In this document: positions 7,710 to 14,700 of the stretch, in pieces
How positions within the stretch are numbered: position 1 is the stretch's first letter
Layout of the letters: each line of letters begins with the position of its first letter
Assembly (NCBI GenBank): GCA_030705695.1
Contig: JAUZPX010000038.1
Span: forward strand, 1-17,252
Direction: 5' to 3'
Length of the DNA: 17,252 bases
Source of the DNA: Bacillota bacterium
Lineage (GTDB): Bacteria; Bacillota; Clostridia; Oscillospirales; Acutalibacteraceae
Notes under the pieces: generated by a model
Told to the model about the DNA's origin: nothing
What the model saw: the letters and a program-made list of their open reading frames with translations, nothing else
Database searches by the model: none
Program-made: the position numbers and the translations under genes

Positions 7710-7718
7710 AGTAGCTCC

Positions 7719-8054
7719 TTAACGTATTGTTGAAGAAACAATCAGACTATAAATATACATAGCAGACATCGCCAGCGTGGCGGCGATATAGATAATCGAT
7801 ACAACTATCTCATGCTTTCGCTTCATTCTTATGGCTTTTACCGTAAATACTGCCGCTTGAATAGAAAAGAATATTGCCCACAAGCCCCAGTTCGTTTCCT
7901 TTCTGAGAAATATTTGAATTGCAAAAAATATGCCGCACAAAACAGCTGCTACTATGGCACCTACGTTTCCTGCTTCTTTTAATACTTCCTTTTCATATAC
8001 GTCCATGTCTTTGTTTTCGTTTCTGCTTTTAGCCAGAATATTTTCTTTGTTCAT
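7719..8054 (-). CDS. DUF6442 family small membrane protein
   Basis: A 111-residue protein that matches my recollection of DUF6442, commonly encoded next to a small XRE regulator in Firmicutes; its function is unknown. The first ~30 residues are charged (MNKENILAKSRNENKDMDV...), followed by three hydrophobic segments at roughly 35-52, 58-77 and 84-106, with the basic loop RMKRKHE between helices two and three. There is no signal peptide; the N-terminus is probably cytoplasmic. The ATG at 8054 has GGAGG eight nucleotides upstream; an earlier in-frame start at 8081 lies inside the operator and is rejected. It is the first gene of the operon. The arrangement resembles paired regulator/membrane-protein modules, but nothing in the sequence proves that the two proteins interact. 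Confidence 0.8.
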   Translation of the reverse strand: MNKENILAKSRNENKDMDVYEKEVLKEAGNVGAIVAAVLCGIFFAIQIFLRKETNWGLWAIFFSIQAAVFTVKAIRMKRKHEIVVSIIYIAATLAMSAMYIYSLIVSSTIR

Positions 8055-8075
8055 ATTTATGCCTCCAAATGTTTT

Positions 8076-8093
8076 TGCCAAGTTTTATTGGCA
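8076..8093. promoter_or_regulatory. Operator O1, perfect dyad TGCCAA-N6-TTGGCA
   Basis: An 18-bp palindrome, TGCCAA GTTTTA TTGGCA, sits over the predicted transcription start. It is repeated with one mismatch at 8108-8125; centres are 32 bp apart, about three helical turns. Likely bound by the XRE protein encoded in the same operon. Confidence 0.7.
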
Positions 8094-8098
8094 TCATT

Positions 8099-8126
8099 AG
8101 TATACCATGCCAAGTTTTATTGTCAA
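8099..8126 (-). promoter_or_regulatory. Sigma-A promoter of the DUF6442-xre operon
   Basis: On the minus strand a consensus -35 TTGACA (8121-8126) and -10 TATACT (8099-8104) are separated by 16 nt. The start site is expected near 8092. One operator dyad overlaps the -35 and spacer, the other covers the start site. Confidence 0.75.
8108..8125. promoter_or_regulatory. Operator O2, dyad TGCCAA-N6-TTGTCA
   Basis: Same half-sites and the identical GTTTTA spacer as O1 with one change (TTGTCA instead of TTGGCA); that change creates the consensus TTGACA -35 on the minus strand. It covers most of the -35 and the promoter spacer, so binding would block RNA polymerase. Confidence 0.7.
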
Positions 8127-8129
8127 TAG

Positions 8130-8163
8130 TATTTACTACATTTTTTTAAAAATATAGTAAATA
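8130..8163. repeat. AT-rich long palindrome upstream of the DUF6442 promoter
   Basis: TATTTACTA (8130-8138) pairs with TAGTAAATA (8155-8163); inside, ATTTTT pairs with AAAAAT around a TT loop with one C-A mismatch. It lies just upstream of the -35 and just before the integrase remnant. It might be an UP-like element, a relic terminator or a boundary of the inserted DNA. Confidence 0.5.
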
Positions 8164-8168
8164 ACTGA

Positions 8169-8392
8169 TTACAAGATTTCTTGTCACTACGGCATACGTT
8201 CGCATCCAGCCTTAGAGGGACTGGCGTTGTGGAACACATTATTCAGTAAATGCTTGGACACAAGTCACTTGAGAAATACAAGCCTACACGCACATTACAT
8301 CTGAACAATTGGGTAGCGCAGCAAAAATGATGCATTCAGACAGCACCCGCGTGGATGATATTATTACTAAGATCATAACTAGGGTTGTTTAA
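8169..8392 (+). pseudogene. Tyrosine recombinase (phage/ICE integrase) C-terminal remnant
   Basis: Only the catalytic C-terminus remains. In one frame 8187-8213 encodes LRHTFASSL, the HxxR box of tyrosine recombinases. The same frame continues through an in-frame TAA at 8247-8249 and resumes with MLGHKSLE at 8250, the GH(K/R) box. A frameshift near 8270-8284 then moves to another frame with YTHITSEQLGSAAKMMH, containing the tyrosine nucleophile at about 8285, and a stop at 8390-8392. The 5' part, including the first catalytic Arg and the DNA-binding domain, is absent. It therefore cannot encode an active enzyme. It marks an old insertion between queT and the GGGtGRT operon and is too broken to appear as an ORF. 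Confidence 0.85.
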
Positions 8393-8471
8393 AAAGGAGC
8401 GTAAAACATTAAAAAGCCCTGTGAGTACAAGTACGAATGAATATGGGTAGTAATGAGTCAATTAAAAATGA
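8393..8471. other. Non-coding remainder of the accessory patch
   Basis: Directly after the integrase remnant there is an AAAAAGGAGCG ribosome-binding-like sequence followed by about ten codons without a usable ATG (it reads ATT AAA AAG CCC...) before a stop. It may be the relic of the next gene of the lost element. I recognise nothing else here. Confidence 0.35.
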
Positions 8472-8503
8472 AAATCCCCACTTTTTATTGAAAGTGGGGA
8501 TTT
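8472..8503 (-). terminator. Bidirectional terminator of the GGGtGRT operon
   Basis: A perfect 13-bp stem (8472-8484 with 8491-8503, arm AAATCCCCACTTT) with a 6-nt loop. In the minus direction it is followed by TCATTTTTAATTG, and it begins about 20 nt after the GGGtGRT stop codon. Confidence 0.9.
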
Positions 8504-8523
8504 ATAAATAAAATAATTCAATT

Positions 8524-9534
8524 TTAGCCCTTAAGAGCCTCATAAACTGCAACAGCACATGCAACTGTAGCTCCGACCATCGGGTTGTTGCCCATGCCGA
8601 TAAGTCCCATCATCTCGACGTGAGCAGGAACTGAAGATGAACCTGCAAACTGTGCATCGCCATGCATACGGCCCATAGAATCTGTAAGTCCGTAAGAAGC
8701 AGGACCTGCACCCATGTTATCAGGATGAAGAGTACGGCCTGTACCGCCGCCGCTTGCAACCGAGAAGTATTTCTTGCCGTTTTCAAGCGCCCATTTTTTA
8801 TATGTACCTGCAACAAGGTGCTGGAAGCGAGTTGGGTTTGTAGAGTTACCTGTAATGGAAACGTCAACACCCTCACGAGCCATAATTGCAACGCCCTCAC
8901 GGACATCGTCGGCACCGTAGCAGCGAACTGCAGCACGCTCACCGTCGGAGAATGCTCTTTCTTCAACAATGTTAAGCTCACCTGTGAAATAATCATACTG
9001 TGTCTTAACATATGTAAAGCCGTTTACTCTTGAAATGATATAAGCAGCGTCTTTGCCAAGACCGTTTAAAATAACTTTAAGGGGTTGTTTCCTTGCTTTA
9101 TTTGCAGTACGTGCAATACCAATAGCACCCTCTGCCGCTGCAAAACTCTCGTGTCCTGCCAAAAATGCAAAGCAGCTTGTCTCATCTCTAAGAAGCATAG
9201 CGCCGAGGTTTCCGTGACCGAGTCCTACGTTTCTCTGCTCGGCAACAGATCCCGGAATACAGAAAGCTTCAAGTCCGATACCGATTGCTTCGGCAGCTTC
9301 GGCAGCTGACTTTACGTTTTTCTTAATTGCAACAGCACATCCGAGAATATATGCCCAAGATGCGTTTTCAAATGCGATCGGTTGAACTTCTTTTACGATC
9401 TGATCGGGATCAAAGCCCTTGCTTATGCAAAGTTCTTTGGCGGCTTCGAGGCTTTCGATACCGTACTCTGCAAGGCATTTCTCGATTTTCGCCATTCTTC
9501 TGTCTTTTCCTTCAAAAGTTACATTGTTAGCCAT
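8524..9534 (-). CDS. GGGtGRT family protein (function unknown)
   Basis: A 336-residue protein of the GGGtGRT family, named for the motif present here as SGGGTGRT at residues 261-268. The family is widespread in anaerobic Clostridia and some other anaerobes, and its biochemical role is not established. The chain is soluble, with no signal peptide or transmembrane helix. Gly/Ala-rich helical stretches are prominent (NVGLGHGNLGAMLL at about 102-115, ILGCAVAIKK), and the C-terminus is Gly-rich (MGLIGMGNNPMVGAT). Invariant-looking glycine loops suggest binding of a phosphate-containing ligand or cofactor, but this is a guess. GGGAGG lies eight nucleotides before the ATG. It is translated from the same operon as the IscU-like protein, 17 nt downstream of it. 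Confidence 0.9.
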   Translation of the reverse strand: MANNVTFEGKDRRMAKIEKCLAEYGIESLEAAKELCISKGFDPDQIVKEVQPIAFENASWAYILGCAVAIKKNVKSAAEAAEAIGIGLEAFCIPGSVAEQRNVGLGHGNLGAMLLRDETSCFAFLAGHESFAAAEGAIGIARTANKARKQPLKVILNGLGKDAAYIISRVNGFTYVKTQYDYFTGELNIVEERAFSDGERAAVRCYGADDVREGVAIMAREGVDVSITGNSTNPTRFQHLVAGTYKKWALENGKKYFSVASGGGTGRTLHPDNMGAGPASYGLTDSMGRMHGDAQFAGSSSVPAHVEMMGLIGMGNNPMVGATVACAVAVYEALKG

Positions 9535-9551
9535 AATGAAACCTCCCTCCC

Positions 9552-10244
9552 TTATTCTTCACGCGGATCTATGTACTTTGCCGCATTGTCAAAACGGCCG
9601 TACTGACCGATGTTTTTCTTGTATGCTTCGTCAGGGTTAACACCATGGCGGATATCCTCAAGCATTTTGCCCAATTTAACGAATTGATAACCAATGACTT
9701 CATTATTCTCGTCGAGAGCAGTTTTAAGAACATAACCTTCAGCCATCTCCATAAAACGTACGCCCTTAGCGTTTGTGCTGTACATTGTACCAACCTGTGA
9801 ACGAAGTCCTTTACCGAGATCCTCAAGTCCTGCACCGATTGGCAAGCCGTCCTCGGAAAATGCTGTTTGGCTTCTGCCGTAAGCCAGTTGCTCAAAAATA
9901 TTCCTCATTGCAACGTTGATTGCATCGCAAACAAGGTCTGTATTAAGACACTCGAGAAGGGTTTTGCTCGGTAAAATTTCAGCTGCCATAGCGGCCGAAT
10001 GAGTCATACCTGAGCAACCGATAGTTTCAACGAGTGCTTCCTCCACGATTCCGTTTTTAACATTTAAAGTCAGCTTGCAAGCTCCCTGTTGAGGTGCACA
10101 CCAGCCAATTCCGTGTGAAAGACCAGAAATGTCTTTAATATCATATGCCTTGACCCATTTTCCTTCTTCGGGAATTGGAGCCGGGCCATGATGAGGTCCT
10201 TTTGTGACAACGCACATATTTTCCACTTCATGGGAATAATTCAT
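9552..10244 (-). CDS. NifU/IscU-like iron-sulfur scaffold family protein, atypical
   Basis: A 230-residue protein usually annotated as an iron-sulfur cluster assembly scaffold protein. Residues about 44-90 resemble the IscU/NifU N-terminal fold: APQQGACKLTLNVKNG followed by EEALVETIGCSGMTHSAAM, matching the GCxxSxASA element. However, the canonical first ligand motif CGD is replaced by QQG, with Cys49 and Cys56 nearby instead. Cys77 is the conserved GC cysteine; Cys99 and Cys106 follow. The C-terminal ~110 residues are not found in classic IscU, which is about 128 residues. AAAGGAG precedes the ATG by about nine nucleotides. No iscS, sufBCD or hscA is next to it; its constant-looking partner is the GGGtGRT gene. 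A dedicated cluster carrier for that protein is plausible but unproven. Confidence 0.82.
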   Translation of the reverse strand: MNYSHEVENMCVVTKGPHHGPAPIPEEGKWVKAYDIKDISGLSHGIGWCAPQQGACKLTLNVKNGIVEEALVETIGCSGMTHSAAMAAEILPSKTLLECLNTDLVCDAINVAMRNIFEQLAYGRSQTAFSEDGLPIGAGLEDLGKGLRSQVGTMYSTNAKGVRFMEMAEGYVLKTALDENNEVIGYQFVKLGKMLEDIRHGVNPDEAYKKNIGQYGRFDNAAKYIDPREE

Positions 10245-10299
10245 TTAAAAGTTCTCCTTTCAATAAAAAAATAACCAAATTTTTAATTTGCACTTAATC

Positions 10300-10328
10300 A
10301 TTATAACTATGAAAATGCGAATAAGCAA
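10300..10328 (-). promoter_or_regulatory. Sigma-A promoter of the IscU-like/GGGtGRT operon
   Basis: On the minus strand -35 TTGCTT (10323-10328) and consensus -10 TATAAT (10300-10305) are separated by 17 nt. The start would be near 10293, leaving an AT-rich leader of about 48 nt. Confidence 0.65.
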
Positions 10329-10500
10329 GAGATTTGCCGACAAAACAATGAAACCACCGAAAATTTCAATTTTATTTTGAAATTTTTGTTATATCGTTAA
10401 TATTAAATAGCTTAATTTAAATTAATTATTCAATGTTATAGCCAGGCTTTTGTATATTTCGACAAAATTTAAATTTTTATAAAAACCGATGTAAAATATG
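10329..10500. other. AT-rich divergent intergenic region
   Basis: Between the two divergent promoters. A 10-bp AT-rich inverted repeat is visible, AAAATTTCAA (10360-10369) with TTGAAATTTT (10377-10386). It is followed by T on the plus strand, and could be an operator or a weak terminator. The rest is AT-rich with short palindromes. I see no convincing gene. Confidence 0.4.
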
Positions 10501-10529
10501 TTGATTTTTACTCTAAAAACAATTAAAAT
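10501..10529 (+). promoter_or_regulatory. Probable sigma-A promoter of the carA-carB operon
   Basis: TTGATT (10501-10506) and TAAAAT (10524-10529) are separated by 17 nt on the plus strand. The start would be near 10536, giving a leader of about 55 nt with no room for a PyrR-type attenuator. The region is AT-rich, so chance matches are possible. Confidence 0.45.
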
Positions 10530-10591
10530 ATAAAGGATATGAATACAGTTAATGATATGATTTAAGGATTTTACGAAAGGATGTTGATTGA

Positions 10592-11662
10592 ATGAGTAAA
10601 ACAGCATATCTCTTGCTTCAAAACGGAATAGTTTTTAAGGGCAAGAGTTTTGGCGCAGAAGCCGAAACTATCGGCGAACTCGTTTTTACAACTGCCATGA
10701 CCGGTTATCTTGAAACTCTCACCGATCCGAGCTACTACGGCCAGATCGTCGTTCAGACGTTTCCATTAATCGGCAATTACGGCGTTATTCCATCGGACTT
10801 TGAAAGCCATTCGCCGGCGATGAAAGCATATATTGTAAGAGATTGGTGTCAAGAGCCTTCAAACTTTCGCAGTGAGGGTGATCTTGACACTTTTTTAAAG
10901 CAAAATAAAATCCCCGGACTATATGGCATCGATACACGTGCACTTACAAGAATTGTTCGTGAATACGGTGTAATGAACGCAACAATTACTTACAGCGACG
11001 AAAAAATTGAAGAAAAGCTTAAGGCGATTCAGAAATATACGGTAAAAGACGCAGTAAAGTCTGTAAGCAGAAAAGAAACAAAAATCTTCAAAGCTGAAAA
11101 TCCCGAGCATAACGTTGTATTATGGGATTTCGGCGCAAAAAACGGCATCCAAAACTGCCTGTTAAAGCGCAACTGCAATGTAACGATTGTACCGTCAACA
11201 ATTTCAGCTAACGAAATCCTCACATTAAAGCCGGACGGAGTTATGCTTTCAAACGGCCCGGGAGATCCTGCGGAAAATGTTTTGCTTATCGAGCAAATCA
11301 AAAAGCTTGCAGGAGCAAAAATCCCGATGTTCGGAATTTGCCTTGGGCATCAGCTTCTTGCACTTTCTCAGGGCGCTAAGACTGAAAAACTAAAATACGG
11401 CCACCGTGGAGCCAATCAGCCTGCATCAGAAACCGAAACAGGCAGAGTTTATATCACAAGCCAGAATCACGGTTATGCGGTTGTTAAAGAAAGTCTGCCA
11501 AGCAACGCCAAAGCCAGCTTCACAAACGCTAACGACGGAACAGTCGAAGGAATTAAATATACAAATATGCCTGCATTTTCTGTGCAATTCCACCCCGAGG
11601 CATGCGGCGGTCCGTTAGATACAGGCTTTTTGTTTGATAAATTCATTGATATGATGAACTAA
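10592..11662 (+). CDS. carA: Carbamoyl-phosphate synthase small (glutaminase) subunit
   Basis: CarA hydrolyses glutamine and passes ammonia to CarB for carbamoyl phosphate synthesis, the first step of pyrimidine and arginine formation. The 356-residue product has the N-terminal CPSase small-chain domain (about 1-150; ETIGELVFTTAMTGYLETLTDPSY in two recognisable parts, GYLETLTDPSYYGQIV and GIDTRALTRIVRE). A class I glutamine amidotransferase domain follows with Cys250 in GICLGHQ and His334/Glu336 in QFHPE, so the triad is complete. AAAGGAT precedes the ATG. carB follows after 117 nt with an almost identical ribosome binding site, GAAAGGATGTT. Confidence 0.97.
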   Translation: MSKTAYLLLQNGIVFKGKSFGAEAETIGELVFTTAMTGYLETLTDPSYYGQIVVQTFPLIGNYGVIPSDFESHSPAMKAYIVRDWCQEPSNFRSEGDLDTFLKQNKIPGLYGIDTRALTRIVREYGVMNATITYSDEKIEEKLKAIQKYTVKDAVKSVSRKETKIFKAENPEHNVVLWDFGAKNGIQNCLLKRNCNVTIVPSTISANEILTLKPDGVMLSNGPGDPAENVLLIEQIKKLAGAKIPMFGICLGHQLLALSQGAKTEKLKYGHRGANQPASETETGRVYITSQNHGYAVVKESLPSNAKASFTNANDGTVEGIKYTNMPAFSVQFHPEACGGPLDTGFLFDKFIDMMN

Positions 11663-11763
11663 TCCTCTAATTTAACTAAAAAATCGGACAAGCATTCAAT
11701 TTGAAACAGAGTAATGCTTTGAGCATGAATAAATGATAGAGGATTTTACTATACACGACGTGT
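11661..11763 (+). repeat. Nested inverted repeats filling the carA-carB gap
   Basis: An outer 9-bp perfect inverted repeat, AATCCTCTA (11661-11669) with TAGAGGATT (11737-11745), encloses an inner 7-bp one, AAGCATT (11690-11696) with AATGCTT (11713-11719). A small ACAC-GAC-GTGT hairpin (11753-11763) lies directly before the carB ribosome binding site. There is no U-tract typical of a terminator. It could set mRNA processing or translation between the two genes. Confidence 0.5.
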
Positions 11764-11779
11764 GAAAGGATGTTTTTGT

Positions 11780-14700
11780 ATGCCTTTAAAACAAGGAATT
11801 AAGCGAGTTTTGGTCATCGGCTCAGGACCTATCGTTATCGGTCAAGCTGCTGAATTCGACTATGCAGGCACCCAAGCCTGCCGTGCGCTTAAAGAAGAGG
11901 GTCTTGAAGTTATTTTAATAAACTCAAACCCCGCCACCATTATGACCGACAACGCAATGGCGGATAAAATATATATTGAGCCGCTTACACTTGAAACCGT
12001 AAAGCGGATTATTGAAAAAGAAAAGCCCGACAGCCTGCTTTCTACTTTAGGCGGTCAGACAGGCTTAACACTTTCTATGCAGCTTGCAAAAGAAGGCTTT
12101 TTGGCAAAAAACAATGTTCAGTTATTGGGAGCTAGACCCGAAACTATCGACAAAGCCGAAGATCGTCAGCTTTTTAAAGATACCATGGAGAGCATCGGCC
12201 AGCCATGCATTCCCTCAAAAGTCGTTTATGACGTTGAATCTGCAATTGAATTTGCAAACGAAATCGGCTATCCGCTGATTATTCGCCCTGCTTTTACTCT
12301 TGGCGGTACAGGCGGCGGAATTGTCGATAATGAAGAACAACTCATCGAAATAACAAGCAACGGTTTGGCTCTTTCCCCTATAACACAGGTGCTTGTTGAA
12401 AAATGTATTTCAGGCTGGAAAGAAATTGAATTTGAAGTTATTCGTGACAGCAAAGCAAACGTAATTACAGTCTGCTCTATGGAAAACTTTGACCCTGTTG
12501 GCGTTCACACAGGCGATAGCATCGTTATTGCTCCTGCCGTTACACTTTCAGATAAAGAATATCAAATGCTCAGAACGGCAGCACTAAATATTATTACTGC
12601 GCTCGAAGTTGAGGGCGGATGTAATTGCCAGTTTGCTTTACATCCAGAATCTTTTGAATATGCGGTTATTGAAGTTAACCCAAGGGTATCTCGTTCTTCG
12701 GCACTTGCCTCAAAAGCTACAGGTTACCCTATCGCAAAGGTTGCCGCAAAAATCGCTATCGGCTTTACTCTCGATGAAATCAAAAATGCCGTTACAGGCA
12801 CAACTTATGCATGCTTTGAGCCTGCTCTCGACTATGTTGTCGTAAAATTCCCGAAATGGCCGTTTGATAAATTTGTTTATGCAAAGCGTCTTTTAGGAAC
12901 ACAGATGAAGGCAACGGGCGAAGTCATGTCTATTGCTCCGACATTTGAACAAGCTATAATGAAATCCGTTCGAGGCGCTGAGATCTCACGGAACACGCTG
13001 AATCACCCGAAATTCATAAAAATGAGCGACAAAGAAATTCTTGACAAGTTGAGTGTCTGTGATGACGAGCGTATTTTCTGTGTGTATGAAGCGCTAAAAC
13101 GTGGTATCTCACCTGAGAAAATTCACGAAATTAATATGATTGACGAGTGGTTTTTAAATAAACTTTTAATTCTTGTCAACATGGAAAAAGAACTTGAAAA
13201 CAGCGAGCTTACCGACGAGCTTTATAAAAGAGCAAAGAAACTCGGTTATCTTGATAAAGTTATTGAAGAAACAAGTGGTAAAAAAATCAAGAACAAGCTG
13301 CTGCCTGTCTACAAAATGGTTGACACCTGTGCAGCTGAATTTGCGGCACAAACACCTTATTTCTACTCGACGTTTGACGAAGAAAACGAAGCACTTGAAT
13401 TTATAAACAATAATCCAACAGGCAATAAAACAGTTATCGTATTCGGTTCGGGACCAATCAGAATTGGTCAGGGTATTGAATTCGACTATGCTTCAGTACA
13501 TTGCGTATGGGCACTTAAACGCAAAGGCTATGATGTCGTTATCGTTAATAACAACCCTGAAACGGTATCAACCGATTTTGACACCTCCGACCGTCTGTAT
13601 TTTGAACCGCTTACAAATGAAGACGTTATGGGCATTATCGAAACAGAGAAACCATTCGGTGTAGTTGTAGCATTCGGAGGTCAAACAGCTATTAAGCTTA
13701 CAAAATTCCTAAGCGATAATGGCGTAAATATCCTCGGAACTTCTGCCGACAGCATTGACATGGCAGAGGACCGTGAACGTTTTGATGAACTTCTTGAAAA
13801 GCACAATATTAAACGTCCTGTCGGACAGACAATCATGACAAAGCAGGAAGCTTTAAAAGTTGCAAGCGAAATCGGTTATCCTGTTTTGCTGCGTCCCTCA
13901 TATGTGCTTGGCGGACAAAACATGATTATCGCATTCAGCGAGGACGACGTTGACGAATACATGGACATTATCCTTGCACAAAATATTACAAACCCTGTGC
14001 TTATAGATAAATATTTAATGGGCAAAGAAATTGAAGTTGACGCTATATGCGATGGCGAGGAAATTTTGATCCCCGGAATCATGGAGCACATTGAACGTGC
14101 CGGCATTCACTCAGGTGACTCTATTGCTGTATATCCTGCATGGAACATCAACGATAAAATGACTGAAAAAATTGTTGAAAGCTCAAAGAATCTGGCAATA
14201 TCACTTAATACAAAAGGGCTTGTCAATATTCAATACTTAATTTATCGCGATGACCTTTACGTTATTGAGGTAAACCCTCGTTCTTCAAGAACAATTCCAT
14301 ACATCAGCAAGGTTACGGGCGTTCCTATGGTTGATTTGGCAACCCGTGCAATGCTCGGCGAAAAACTCAAAGACATGGGTTACGGAACTGGGCTATATAA
14401 AAAATCATGCTATGTTGCTGTAAAGGTTCCTGTGTTCTCATTTGAAAAACTTATAAATGTCGATAATCATCTCGGCCCCGAGATGAAATCCACAGGCGAA
14501 GTTCTCGGTATTGCAGGCACACTTGAAGAAGCATTGTATAAAGGACTTATAGCAGCTGGATATAAAATGAAGAAAAAGGGCGGCGTGCTTATCACTGTTC
14601 GTGACAGTGATAAAAGCGAAGTTTGCGACCTTGCAAAAAAATACGCCGACATGGGCTTTAGAATCTATGCGACTTCAGGTACTGCCAAGCTTTTAAACGA

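Noticed and set aside
8610..9011. 133-codon minus-strand frame inside the GGGtGRT gene
   Set aside because: Same strand, different frame of a well-conserved protein; no plausible start signal and a Leu/Gln-rich shadow composition.
10422..10607. 61-codon minus-strand frame in the carA upstream region
   Set aside because: AT-rich, begins inside carA, no ribosome binding site, Phe/Ile/Asn-rich sequence expected from non-coding AT-rich DNA.
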